Assembly (NCBI GenBank): GCA_963555705.1
Contig: OY743169.1
Coordinates: 52,066,124 to 52,130,123, forward strand
From: Ligustrum vulgare
Taxonomy: Eukaryota > Streptophyta > Magnoliopsida > Lamiales > Oleaceae
Direction: 5' to 3'
Length of the DNA stretch: 64,000 bases
The notes beneath the pieces are model-generated. The model ran no database searches. It saw only the letters and a program-made list of their open reading frames with translations, and was not told where the DNA came from. Positions 22,072 to 35,226 of this stretch are shown here, piece after piece. Numbering within the stretch: position 1 is the stretch's first letter; each line of letters starts with the position of its first letter. A program made the translations under genes and the position numbers.

Positions 22072-24349
22072 ATGGTAGAAATTCAAGCTAATGATCTGGT
22101 CAATGAGGGAAATATGCTTGTTGGTAATTTTATGACTCCACAGATTGTTCAGAACCAGTCAGGCATTGTGTATCCATCGTTAAGGCCGACAAACTTTCAG
22201 TTAAAAACCAATGTTATCAGCACGTTCCAGAATGAGCATCAATTCCATGGAAAACTTTATGAAAATCCACATGTACATGTTTCTAAATTCTTTGAATGTG
22301 TTAATACTTCATATATCAGGGCGTATCAGATGATGCTATCAGACTCAATTTATTTCCATAAAATTTACAAGAAAGGGCGATGGATTGGTTGGATTCCCGT
22401 TCCACTGCAAGTATCACGATTTTGAATGACTTGGTTCAAAAATTATGCACAAAGCTCACGCCACCGGTCAAGATTGCTAAATTCAGAAACCACATAACCA
22501 TATTTAGCAATAAGATTCAGAAACATTTGGTAAAGCTTGGAACAGGTTTAAAACATGCTCAGAAAATGTCTGAACCAAGGCTTCTTCCTCAATTAAAGAG
22601 CTTGGTGGACTCTTCATCGAATGGTTCACTGGGCACTCAAACTATTTAAAGGGAACTAGTGTTATTTGAGAGGATAGCTAACACAAACGCCATGTGGGGG
22701 ATCAAACGGACGAGTTCATACAAAACCATCAAGATTCTATGAAGTAGACACTTATACTGTAATATCTACTAAAATAGATTATTTGGTTGCAAAAGTGGAA
22801 AGTCTATCATATTCTGACCATGCAGTAAGAAATTAAAGGTTTAGTTGTGAAGAACGTGGAGTAAGTCATATAACTATAGATTGCCCATTTTAGCATGTCC
22901 AGTTGAGCAGGTAGATTTCGTTCAAGGTGGTCAACATCAACAGAATAATCTGTATTCAAACACCTATAATCCGGGTTGGTGAAATCACCCTAATTTTGGA
23001 TGAAAGGATGCTCAACACAGTTTTGACCAAATTATACCCTACTATTCGAATGAAGAGAAGCCTGGGCTTGAAGAGATGGTTGGTAAGTTGATGAAGAAGA
23101 ATGAACAGTTTAATGGGGCAGACATATCAGTTTATGGCTAAAACTGATCAGTTCATGAGGAAAATAGATAAGCTCATGAGGAAAACAGAGACTATCTTAC
23201 AAAGTCACCAAACTTTGATCAGATATTTGGAAACACAAGTGGGTTAGATAGCACGTGTTTTAACAAATAGAGCAGCAGGTACACTTCCCAGTAATACAAA
23301 AACTAATCGAAAGGAGCATGTCATGGAAATTGATGAAATAGAAGATGATAGGGTGCTCATTCTTGGAACACTCTATTTTCATCCATGTGACAGGGTGTAA
23401 AAACCTCCCACTCTATTTTTCCAAAGACTTCGAAAGCAGACAAAGGAAGAAAAGGTACATGTGATTACTACATGCAGAAACATTTAATTGCATGAGGTTC
23501 ATGTAAAAGAGCAAAAAGTTAAAGAAAAAGAGGTTGAAAAGGAGGATAAACAAGTTGAGGCATCTGGGAAATTATATGATATAAAGGAAGAATGGAAGAA
23601 GGTGAAAGCGACTATTAAGCCTCATGACCACCTATCCCATTCCCGTAAAGGTTGAAGAAGACTAAGGACGATAAGCAGTTTAACAAATTTCTTGACATAC
23701 TCAGAAAACTGTATATAAATATTACTTTTATAGACGCTATCACAAATATTCCAAGCTACACCAAATTTTTGAAGAAGATGATGTCTAAGAAAAGTAAGCT
23801 TGAAGAGCTTGAGGAGGTATTCCTGAATGAAGAATGCAGCGCAATTTTGCAAAAGAAGATACCGCCCAAGCTAAAAAATCCAGAGAGTTTTTCAATTTCT
23901 TGCATTATTGGTGATTTAAGATCTAATAAAGTTTATGTAATCTTGGTGGAAGAATTAATTTAATACCTTTGTCTATTTATACGAAGTTTGAATTGGTTGA
24001 GTCCAAGCCAAGCACAATCATATTGCAGCTAGCTAATCGCTCCATTTGATATCCATTTGGAGTCATTGAGGACGCGTTGGTTAAAGTAGACAAATTCATA
24101 TTTCCTGCTAACTTTTTGATTTTGGATATGGAGGAGGACAATAAAATGGCATTGATCTTGGGTCGACCTTTCCTGGCTACTGCAAATGAGGAGGTATCGT
24201 TCAATATAACTCAGTTGGAGAACGACGATCCACAATTTGAAAACTACTCCAAAATAGAGGTGGATTTACATCTTCATCAATGGGAACATTTTAAGTGTAA
24301 GGTCAAAGAAAATAGTAGTACCTCAACTTCATGTTTCATGCCACCTTGA
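22072..24349 (+). pseudogene. Athila/Tat-type gag-protease remnant
   Basis: The gag N-terminus opens at 22072 (MVEIQANDLVNEGNML). It passes IVYPSLRPTNFQLKT, then the frame shifts (GVSDDAIRL-like and AMDWLDSRSTASI around 22320-22420). Later frames give LDILRKLYINITFIDAI, TKFLKKMMSKKSKLEELEE, NEECSAILQKKIPPKLKNP and ISCIIGD (23650-23910), the classic linker before protease in these elements. Protease-side blocks VKVDKFIFPANFLILDMEED and LILGRPFLATA follow at 24078-24190. There are at least eight frameshifts or stops. The family is Ty3/gypsy Athila/Tat; the function would have been capsid and polyprotein processing. Reverse transcriptase, RNase H and integrase are absent. Confidence 0.85.
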
Positions 24350-26987
24350 GGATTCTGCCAAAAAGTCTGGCTCGAGACTATAAATTAAGCGCTTATTTGG
24401 AGGCAATCCAATTCTCAAACCCTCTTATTTATTATGCTTTATTTAGTTCATGTTGTATACTTTCTTTGCTTTCAGTTTTAGGAAGGAAAATATATTTAGG
24501 TTCCATACTTTGACATGTACTTGCATTAGTTAATTCAACCCATTCCTGATACCTATCTTTTCATGTTTTAGGATTACTTGCATTTTATTTAGTTCATAGC
24601 ATTCATCACGATCTCTAACATGACGTACAAGACTAGAACATGAAAACACCGTTTGGAATGGCGTGCATCATGAAACAAATCGGAGTTTGGAAACGAATTT
24701 CCACAAACAAAAAAAACTTTTGCAAAATTTTCAAATTTTTGGTTTTAAAACCACATAGCAACACCGTATTATTATTGTGCGATTGCGTGAAAGGATTATT
24801 TAAAAAAATATTCTATAGGTTTTCACTGAATGATTGTGCCATTTTATACCACGTGTTTGCGTGGCATTTTTTGGAGTAGGTCGACAGTTTAAACAGAGGC
24901 TTGTAAAATTTTCAATTCATCATAACCCCGTTTTTCTCCTTCCAAATAACTCAATGTCAATTTATCACCCACAATACAAGTCTTCAACACTGCATTGCAT
25001 AAGAACGAGGCTCTCAATCCATAAAAAAAAAAAAAAAAAATTCAAACCAAAGGTATGAGTTTCCACATTTTGAGGGATATTGCATGAAAACTTTTGATTT
25101 TTCCATATGTTTGTAATTTTAGAATTATGTGTTGATGGAGAGTGGGTTTAGGTTATAAGTTGGATTGGATTGGATTAATTTTTGGATTAATTCAATGTCC
25201 CCAAAGCTATGCTCTTGAGTCTTTCCAATGTACACAAGGTGTTTGATTAAATGCCACAATGAGTTTTTCTTCGAGGTTATGCAAATATTTTGAATGAATA
25301 TTCAATATTCAAGTCATACATCATGTTTTTTAGCATTCATTCATGTTTTACACTAATTTAAGGCATTAAACTCAAATTGGGCATCATTGTACCACATTTC
25401 AAGCATTACTTCACCACATATTTTCCCAACCCTAATGAACTTCGATTGCTTTGAATTTTCGATATGTTGTAGAACAAATTACATATTTTCATATGTCCAA
25501 GACATGCCTCAAGAAATTTTCATTTTTTTAGACGATGTCAGGGGCTGAAAATCAGTGGTCGACCATGTCTAAAAATTCATGATTTTGCTATATCCTAGTT
25601 TGGGATTGTTTATATGGTTTTGTTTTAGTCTCTATATGGTGTTTATGAATATTAATGTTGATTATCTATCATGCTCAATGAACATACCACTTTGAACATC
25701 TCAAATCGAACAAGGAAAAGCAAGAGATGGGTAAGATCATATAAGAGACATCAAAGCAAAAAAGCTCAACTTATCACAATGCACCTCTAAAGCCGGGAAG
25801 TACTTTAGCCTTATTCGTTATCTTTTACATAACTGTTAGATATATATAGCATACGTTGAGGATAACATATTCTTCTAGTTTTGGGATGGGAGTCTCATTC
25901 AACAACTATAGTATATGCATTTATTCAATTTTTGGGGTATGAAGATTCAAAAAAAAAATTAAAAATTAAAAAATATTAAAATATTTGTTATTCTGCTTAT
26001 TGCCTATGAGGTAGTTCGGATTAGATTTTGTACTTTAGTTAGAATAATGGACAACATGTAACTTGATTTTCCTAACTATTTGTCCATGTTAGACTTTTAC
26101 ATACTTGAGCACATTGTCATTATCGAATAATTACTTGTGGATGAATATGCTTGATGTTTTTGGGGGTAATTTTATGCAATTTGAACATATGATTGACTAT
26201 ATATTCCCCAATCTTGAATCTACAAGAGTCCTGACCTTTAATATTAGAACTAAACATGCTCAAGAGCAGCTTAGGGTGGATATATTAGTATAGGGATGCA
26301 TAAATTTTTGAAGATTTGAAGTTCTTGAAATACACCTTTGGTTAAAAAGGTTTTTGGTCAACGAGTATAAGTCAGCACTACAAGCATAAAAATAGTCTTA
26401 TTCTTCTCTTTGTAGCCTTTCTGACTCGAGCAAATAAGCTTTTAAGGGTGTTGAAATCTAATACCCTAAATTCATGAGTTGGAAGTTGTTAGCCTAAAGC
26501 TCGTTACTTGTCAATTAGAAAGTTTAAGAGAGAGAAGACTTATACATAAGACACAAAACATCTTTTACTATTTTTAGTAACCTTGGTGACTCGAGTAATT
26601 ATTTCTTTAAGGGTTCTCAGAACTTGGTACCACAAAGTCATCTGACTTGGGAATCACAGACCTAAAGCTCATTATAGGGGTCACAAAGAAATCAAATAAG
26701 AAAAGTATAGCACAAAATATGAGAAAAAAAAAAGTGCTTGGTTTAAACTTTGAGACAAAGCTTTAAAGACTGAAGGTGTAGATTGGGGGATTGATTACCA
26801 TTGATCTTTTATGCAAACTTATCAATTCTAACTGCTTTGTGTGAAAAAATGCAATATATTGATATTTAGAAATCACATAAATAGAAAAATATAAGGTTGT
26901 GATCATACATGAGAGATGCAAGAAAAAATAAAAAATAAAAACGTATTGTTTTTTACCACATGGGATCTGTGTTTGTGCATTTTAAGC
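24350..26987 (+). other. Gypsy post-pol non-coding region
   Basis: It starts with GCGCTTATTTGGAGGCAATC (24390), a phrase usual just after pol in Athila/Tat elements, then 2.6 kb without any conserved frame. Diverged pairs of CTTTGTAGCCTTTCTGACTC-like and TAGTAACCTTGGTGACTCGA-like sentences at about 26405 and 26575 suggest an old internal duplication of about 170 bp. I saw no host gene here. Confidence 0.5.
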
Positions 26988-28027
26988 TAGGGGTGAACAT
27001 GGTTTAATTTTGACGGTTTGTAGCAAAATCTCAAACCAAATCGTTTAAAATGGTTCGAAATTTTTCCAAACCAAACCAAATCATTTTATTTCCTAAACCA
27101 AACCAAACCAAATTTTTTTTTGTGGCTTGGTGCAATTTAAAACCTCGATTTGCAATGAAATAAATTAGTAGATCTCAAACCAAGCCACATTCTTGAACAA
27201 CAATGCAAGAATGAATGAATAACTGATCTACCGATAGCAAAAATCATAAATTTCGTAATCGATACATAACATTGAGTGAATGATCGACACCAACTTTGTG
27301 GTCGATAACTAAGAAATACCTCCGATCATTACGTAGATTACGTCAAAAGGTGTTATTGGATTTTTTTCAAGATGCAACTCACATTGGCAAGGAGATTACT
27401 CCAGCAGGTTGTAACTACAAATGAGACACACTGTGTTATAGCAAGCATATTTCTTCTATTTAGTATGCTATAAATATATGTCATAATGAATTTTCTTCTA
27501 ATTTGTTTATAAAGTTCTTCAATGGAAACTGCATGCCTCATTTTAACTTTTCTGCAGCATTCGATAGTTCTAGTTGGGAATGGGGTTGGACTGCTTATAG
27601 GAGAGATTAAATATACATTGATTAGCGCATAGATTTATTCCTGAAAAAATCTCACATTTTTTGCAATTGACAGAGGTTAGAAATCTTTCAAGAACACGTC
27701 CAAATTTTGATAAAAGTTATTCTATAACTCATTTCTACAGGAAAAAGAAATCAAGGAAGCACTCAAAATGACTTAAAAGTTTCAATAACAATCAAAATTT
27801 GATAAGTTATTCCTGAACTCATTTTTTATAATTTGTTTAAAACTTGATGGGTCATGGTTTCAAACCGCGGTTTCGAAAATTGAAACCTAAACTAAACTGC
27901 TTAAAGTGGTTTGGAGTTTTTTTTCAAACCAAACCAAACCTTGTTGTGTTTGAAATCGAACCAAACCAAACAATTTGTTGCGGTTTGGTTCGGTTTAGCG
28001 AGTTGATGATTTATTTGTTCACCCATA
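26988..28027. mobile_element. hAT-type non-autonomous element with 8-bp TSD
   Basis: The ends are TAGGGGTGAACA and TGTTCACCCATA (11 of 12 complementary). Flanks TTTTAAGC at 26980-26987 and 28028-28035 are identical, an 8-bp duplication as hAT elements make. The subterminal regions are packed with AACCAAACC/GGTTTGG motifs on both strands. The 650-bp interior has no transposase and I do not recognise it. 1040 bp. Confidence 0.85.
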
Positions 28028-28101
28028 TTTTAAGCCACATTGTGTCAGGTATCTTTTTACATACACACATGGAAAGTCGAGCAATAGGTAAATAGAAATA
28101 T

Positions 28102-29528
28102 TGACGACGCTCCGCAAGTGCACGGGTCGCGCAAGTAATAAAGTGGATTTTAAGTCCGAATATCGTTCCCACAGAGATTGTTTTAAATCGTATTTTAGAC
28201 TACTACCTTAACCGGAACTAGAAATTGTTTGAATTTGAGATTTTTGAATTAAAATTAAACTAGAAAGAACGAGGAAACTTGATTTAGAGAAAATATGAGA
28301 AAAACATGCTAGAATTGAGAATCCACATTTATTCCATTAATTACGCATTAAATTAAACATCTAACAATAATTCACGAGGTTTTGAATATCCATATTCCTA
28401 ATATTGTCAAGACTCCCTTTCGGACAAGAATCAACACCTATTTCTATACACAATCCGACTATATTTCTATGACGAATCTAAATGTATAGAAAAGCATTAA
28501 AAGTTTTGTGAATACTATAGCAGATAACACAAAGCATAGGGATATATTTCTATCCCCTATCGAACTTTGTGGCAATTGAGACAAGTCTAATGAAATCTCA
28601 ATCTTTCGAACTTAAGAAATCACAACCTAAAATCATACAACTAGTGATCAAGTAATTGCATGATAAAAACAGTATATATCAATTGCTCAAACCCATGAAC
28701 TATGAAATTAAATGATAATCAATACATAAAATCCGAAAATAAATGCTTCATCACAATTCTAACATTTAAGAACCTAGCCTAGATACATAATTGAATATAA
28801 ATCACAAAAGGAATGGATAGATGTCACCCTATTCATGCCCTTGATCTTCGTTCTTCAATTGTGTCTTGGCTTGGAGTGGATCCCTCCGCAATCCGACAGC
28901 GTTTTGGCCTCTCTTCAATGAATTGGGAACATTGGGAACCCCTAATTTCGTGCCTTAGGTCTGGTATATATAGATGCTCATGAGAATTAGGTTAATTATC
29001 GAGAAAACTGCTGAATTCCGCGTAAAAAGCCCAGCTGAGGCCCAGTCGGGACTACCGTGCGACCGCACGGTTCAGAAATGCGCGATCGCATGACTCTGCA
29101 GGTAAACTTCAGTCGCTGATTTTTTTGACCGTGCGACCGCACGCTTTTTCAACCGTGCGGCCGCACGGTTATACCGGCAGCAATTTTTTATCTTTTAAAT
29201 TCTGCAACTTGGTCCCTGTCTTTTAATTTCACAGCAAGTCCTCCAACTTCTGATTGTTGCAATTTAACTCCTGAACTTCTGATTTCTTCCAAATTCGATT
29301 TTTTCTTCAAATTAACCATTTGATTGACTGCATCAATTCTTGATTTGCTCACTTTGACACTTTGTACATCCAATTGCTCAATTTTAGCTTCAATTCCTTT
29401 ATTTTCTCGACTTTGGGATTATTTCTGAAATGTAAACAAATAACACAAAATAAATAGCGAATATTCTAAAACAAACATATAAAATCCTACTTTTAGGATA
29501 GAAATAAGTGTATAAAATACACTTATCA
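28102..29528 (-). mobile_element. Solo LTR of Athila/Tat-like family
   Basis: On minus it starts TGATAAGTGTATTTTATACA and ends TTGCGGAGCGTCGTCA. It is flanked by AATAT at 28097-28101 and at 29529-29533, a perfect 5-bp duplication. It is 1427 bp, with no internal region attached. It lies inside the 3' part of the larger gypsy element and in the opposite orientation to that element's own LTR. It contains GC-rich palindromes at 29054-29170. Confidence 0.85.
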
Positions 29529-29700
29529 AATATCTTTTTATGTTGTTCAGCTTTCTTTTCTGAAGAATATTTTTTATCCGAACCTGAGGCATTTGACAAA
29601 TAAGTTGACAAAGGAAAAATATCTATTATTTGCAATTGTTGTTTTATAGTTTACTTCTACTTCGTTCGAGGACGAACAATAATTCTATTTTAGAGGTATT

Positions 29701-31259
29701 TGATAAATGTATTTTATACACTTATTTACATGCTAAAAATAGGATATATTGTTGTTTTAGAATAAAAACTATTGATTTAGTTATGATTTGTTTATATTTC
29801 AAAAAAATCCCGAAGTAAAGAAAAGAAAACAAATGAAGCAAATAAGGAGAAATTGAATGATAAATAGAGCTAAATTATACACAAGAGGAAGTACACGAAG
29901 TCAATTCAGGACAAAAAAGAAGCTAACTAGAAAAAATCATAAGTTCAGGGACTAAATTGATCTAGTTGGAAGATGAAGGACTTAAGGTGCAACAAAAGAA
30001 TGAGGACCAACTTGCACATGTTTAGAGATCAAAATTGCAGTCGGACGATTACACCATGTGATCGCGCCCCGTAACATTTCCGTTTTGAGATGTCCATGCG
30101 ATCACGTCACTTTTTCTTGCGCGATCTCGCGCTTCTCCAACTGGGTCGCATCTGGGTTTTTTCGAACGAATTTCAATAGGTTCCTCTCCTAATTTACGTA
30201 GATTTCATGGATACCTATATACACTCATCATAATGCACGAATTTGGTGTTCGAAGCTCTTCATATTACATAACTAAACGCTGTCAAATCATTTAGGAACT
30301 AAAGGACGCCAACTTCAAGATTGAAGAACCAAGTATCAAGATTATGATTTGGGTGATGAACTCCAATTATGATTCTTGTTATTTATCTTCAATTATGTTT
30401 CTAGACTAGGCATTTTATGTGTTCCAAACTCTTCATATTACATAACTAAATGCTGTCAAATCATAAAGGAACCAAATGACACCAACTTCATGATTGAAGA
30501 ACCATGTATCAAGATTATGATTTGGGTGATGGACTCCAATTATTATTTTTGTTATTCATCTTCCCTTATGTTTCTAGATTAGGTGTTTTATGTTATAGTT
30601 TTGATGGAGCTTTATTTTCCGAATTTTATGTTTTGATTTATCGTTTAATTAATGCAAATCATGGGTTTGAGCAATTAATTCACATGTTTATTATTATTAT
30701 TATACAATTCTTTGTCCAATTTTTGTATGATTGTTGTGATGTCTTCTTTAGTTCGAAAGATTGAGATAACATTATACGTGTTTTAATTTCCATAAAGTTC
30801 GATAGGGAATAAAAATATACCAATATGCCTTGTGTTGTCTTCAATAGTATTCACAAAACGATAATGCTTTTCTACATGTTCGTATTGGTCACAGAAATAT
30901 ATTTGGGTCACATACAGAAAAAGGCTTTAATTCACCATTTGAAAGAGGCTTTTAATAAAACTAGGAATACGGATTTTCAATTTTCCATGAATTGTAGTTA
31001 AACATTTAAATCGAGGCATGAATGATGGAAGTAAAGTGGATTCTCGATTATAGCATGTTTTTCTTATTAATTCATACTTCACAATTACTTATTTTCATTT
31101 GTTAGTTTAATTCAAATTTAAAACTAAAATCATTTTTCATAGTTCCAGTTAAAATAATTAGTCTAAAATAATAAGTTTTCTCAATTTTCGGGAGAATGAT
31201 AAACGGACTCATTGTCCACTTTGTTATTTGTGTGATCTGTGCACTTGCGATCCGAAATA
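29701..31259 (+). mobile_element. 3' LTR of gypsy element
   Basis: The start TGATAAATGTATTTTATACA follows GTTCGAGGACGAACAATAAT and AGAGGTATT, the usual 3' context. It ends near GTGCACTTGCGATCCG. An internal tandem duplication of about 170 bp (30248-30420 and 30421-30590; both contain AAGATTATGATTTGGGTGATG) is absent from the 5' LTR and from the solo LTR, so it arose after insertion or in the parent copy. Confidence 0.75.
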
Positions 31260-31618
31260 GTGCAAGAGTGGGCTTTGGACTAAATCCAATAGTATCTAAT
31301 TCCTCCCTCCTTCAAACACTATTAGTACCCTTGGGACCCAAACCTAAATGTCCAAGTTGAAGGTAAATAAGTCAATTTTCCTTCTTTTTTCCTATGTGAG
31401 ACAAGTTCCACTTTAATTCACTTATTCCAAACAAGCTTATTTCAACAACTCACTTTATTAATCAATTTCTTATTCATATGGAAATGGTTTTATGAGTCCA
31501 AATATATCACGGTCATCTACATACGAGGAAGAATAATTTGGACTCATACGCACGAAACAGTTATTGAGAGCCACCTTTATAATTGGTCAAAGTTGAACTA
31601 GTAAACATCATTTCCAAC
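31260..31618 (-). mobile_element. Copia 3' LTR, start segment
   Basis: On minus it begins TGTTGGAAATGATG at about 31618. It matches 40035-40140 and 43378-43622, with blocks such as AACCTAAATGTCCAAGTT, TCCTATGTGAGACAAGTT and ATTCATATGGAAATG against ATTCATCTGAAAATG. Confidence 0.75.
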
Positions 31619-34600
31619 AATCCACCACATGAATAGAAATTAACAGAAAATGCAAATGATAATGTAGACACTAGTACAGAATACGTGCAAAAATTTATTG
31701 CATCAGAAGATGTAGCTTCAGACTTTGAACCTGTCTTAATGAAATACCATCGGGTATACTTGGAAAATAAGTGAACATGATGTCTTGAAGCATTCAGTCG
31801 TTGGTGTAAAAAATAATAGTACTCACACAATATCTTTCCTAACAATTTTGTTTCTGATGGTTGTGTTCATTTTCTCCCTAAACAACTCTTAGATTTGATA
31901 AGTGCTTTAGAGAATTCAAATCTATAAACATTCTCATAGAAGCAACCCCACTTGGCACATACATATTTTATCTCCCCTATTAAGAGTATTCTGCCTTACT
32001 CTAGTTGATTGATTCAACATACGTGAATCATTAAAAGCTTAACTTAACCTTATATATTTTGTAGAAAAATACTTTTCTTCATCATAGAAATGGATAAGAG
32101 GATTTCTCCTAAGTGTTCAACTGAATCATTGTAATTTAGTTGTCCCATTGAACCAAGATCTTTGGATCTCTAGTCAACAGGGTTGGGTTACCACTACATT
32201 GATTCATGCGTAATAGGATTTCAAATTCCATTTCTTTTGATAAGCATCATACTTGATATCTTAGTAAACCTTTTGTAAGCAGATTCGCGAGATTCCTCCT
32301 TGATTACACATAATCAATGGAAATAGCAATTTGAGATCAACTACTTAATGATATTGTGTCTACGACATATATGTCTAGACTTACCATTATATATATTGCT
32401 TTGCCTCCTTGCAATAGTTGACTGACTATCACAATGTGTACTTATTGTAAGCACTGGGTTTAGGACAACATGGAATGTTTTCTAGGAAGTTACAAAGTAA
32501 TTCTGCTTCTTCCCCAACTTTATCTGAAGCTATAAACTCTGATTCCATCGCCAATCAAGCTGTGCATGTTTGTTTTAAGATCTCCCAAGGCACGACAACA
32601 CCACTAATGGAAAAAAAATAACCACTTGTAGATTTAGAATCTTTCGTGTCTGACATCCAATTCGCATAACTATATCCTTCTAATACTACTGGATATCTTG
32701 TATAATGTAATACAAAGTTTAAGATATATCTTAGATACCTAAGAACCCTATTTAATGCTTTTCAATGGTAATTATTTTGATTTTTTATGAATCTACTGAA
32801 TTTATTCACAACGTATGCTATATCCGCACGAATGTAGTTCATAAGGTACATTAGACTGTCTACAACCTGTGAGTATTTAAATTGAGATATCAAGTTTCCT
32901 TTATTTTTTACTATGTGTAGACTGTCAACTGTAGTTTTTACTGGACTTTCATCATACATGTTAATTTTTTAAATATGGTCTCAACAAAATGAGATTGAGT
33001 TAATAAGCCCATCCAATGTTTTAGAAATTTTAATCCCTAATATAACATTAGTCACTCCATATCTTTCATGTCAAAATGTTTTCTTAACATTTTCTTTGTA
33101 TTCATTTAACATCATCATTGCTACTCATAATTAACATGTCATCAACATATAGACATATAATTACATAGGATTTTGGTGTGCTTTCTACATAGAAACATTT
33201 ATCACACTCGTTAATTTCAAAACTATTTGACAACACTGTTTTTTCAAATTTTTGATGTCATTGCTTTGACACTTGCTTTAACCCATATATAAATTTAAAG
33301 AGTTTACACACATTTTTCTCCTGTCCCTGAGCAACAAAAAATTCAAGTTGTTCCATATATATTTCTTATTCTAACACACCATTAAAAAATGTTATTTTAA
33401 CGTCCACTTGATGGATTTCAAGATTATGCAATGCAGTAATTGCAATAAGCATTCTAATAGAACTAATTCATGTAATTGGTAAGCATGCATCAAAGAAGTC
33501 AAGACTTTTCTTTTGTCTACAGCCCTTTAATACTAGTCTAGCCTTAAATTTATCAATTGATCAATCTGTATTAAGCTTCTTCTTAAAAATCAACTTGCAA
33601 CCTAACGATTTATTTCCTGGTGAAAGATCAACTATCTCCCAAGTATGATTTTTCATCATGGTCTCTACTTCATTTCTGATAACATCTTTCCAAAATAGAG
33701 CTTCAAGTGTAGACATTGCTTCATTGAATGTCTTATGATATCCCATATAGGTTACAAAATTTGGACCAAACAAAATGGATGTTGTGGCCCGTTTACTACA
33801 TCTAGGTTATTCATCAATTAGAGGAGTATCACTTACAGTCTCATAAGTTGACTTATTTGAACTTGTTTCTTTCCTTTATTTGCATATAAAGATATCTTCA
33901 AAGAATGTAGCATTCCTGCATTCAATGATAGTGCCTTCATTCATATCGAAAATATATGACTTCCGCACAAGAAATTGATATGCACTACTTTTATTATTGC
34001 TTTATTTTGGTATAACAATGAGGACGTTAATTTTGAACATCCCATCATAAAGGCAGCTCTTTCAACACACATCTAATTCTTAATACAAATTTATTGGAAA
34101 ATAAGACAAACTTAAAACCCTTTTTACTAAGTAAAGATCCAGATACGAGATTGCAAATATCCGGTACATGTAGAACATTGTTGATTATGAGCTCTTTGCC
34201 GGAAGTCATCCTCAAATATATTTTTCCTTGTCCTTCAACTTTCGAACTTGCAGAATTTCTGATAAAATTTGTTCTCCACTGATTTGTTTGTAGTTCAAAA
34301 ATATTGCCTTATCGGTACATATGTAGCGAGTAGGACCAATATCTATCCACCATTATATAGGATTTCCAAAGCTGTTACATTCGGAGAAAATAGCAGACAA
34401 GTTCATTTCTTATATCCTTTAAGATATGGTGTCTCCTTCAACCACATTTGCTTGTGCATTCTTCTTAGGCTTTTGACATTCATTTATACGATGTCCTGCT
34501 TTACCACAATTGTAGCATTTTTCTTTTCAACTTATTAGCATTCTTTTTGTTCTCTTTCTTTGGTGCATCACTTGAATCTTTCCTCTTCTTGTTGATCCTA

Positions 34601-35226
34601 GAACTTGATTCCACAAGGTTGGCTATTACTTTCCCAAACCGCGTTCCAATTTTCCTTTCGGTCTTTCTATTGCCTTCTTCTATTCTAGCTTGCTTGATAT
34701 AATTTTTGAAGTCTCTCCACAACCGGGGGAATTTCTCAATTATTGCCGCTACTTGAAATTACTAACGCAAAGTCATATTTTCAGTATGTATTTCATGTAG
34801 AAGAACCTATAATTCTTGAACTTGACCTATCACAATTTTTTAGTCTATCATTTTGTACTCGAGAAATTTACCCATTATATATCTCTTTATGCCCGCATCT
34901 TTTGTCTTGTATTTTTTCTCCAAAGATTCCGAAAGTCCTTTTGTAGACTTCAGAGCACTATAAACCCCATATAGTATGTTTTCTAGTCCATTCAAAATGT
35001 AATTTTTACACAAGATGTCCGAGTGTTTCCATGTGTCCAATGCAATGATGGATTCTAGATTATTCTCTCCTTCTTGTACGGTCGGAGGATCTTCCGAAAA
35101 GAACATTGCGTGGTTCAAGGCGGTGAGATAAAAAACATTTTCTGTAGCCATCTTTTGAAATTCACACCATTAAATTCTTCTGGTCTTTCTCCATTTGGTA
35201 CCGAAGTAGATTTGTGTTATTACTAA
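31619..35226 (-). pseudogene. Copia gag-pol remnant
   Basis: Reading down from 35226, a gag start PEEFNGVNFKRW and, one frameshift later, YLTALNHAMFFSEDPP with LDTWKHSDILCKNYILNGL. A CCHC zinc knuckle C-YNC-GKAGH-RINEC follows at about 34520-34480. Then protease WWIDIGPTRYICTDK at about 34350 (active-site DTG changed to DIG), and KNHTWEIVDL and GCKLIFKKKLNTD at the RT start (33660-33565). The RT active-site block CLYVDDMLIMSSND is at about 33160-33120, and an LTKGL-type block at about 32265-32300. Most of the integrase core between protease and FDMNEG (33960) is deleted. Numerous stops. It belongs to Ty1/copia (order integrase before RT). Confidence 0.9.

Larger units (their letters stand above)
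21065..31259 (+). mobile_element. Athila/Tat-like Ty3/gypsy element, decayed
   Basis: A plus-strand element with a shortened 5' LTR (21065-21855), gag-protease remnant (22072-24349), a pol deletion, a long 3' non-coding tail, and a full 3' LTR (29701-31259). The LTR start is TGATAAGTGTATTTTATA. A conserved GTTCGAGGACGAACAATAAT tract precedes the 3' LTR. It sits inside the copia 3' LTR and itself holds a hAT-type element and a solo LTR. The two 3' flank sequences GTGCTTGTGTG and GTGCAAGAGTG are similar but no clean 5-bp duplication is left. Confidence 0.75.
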
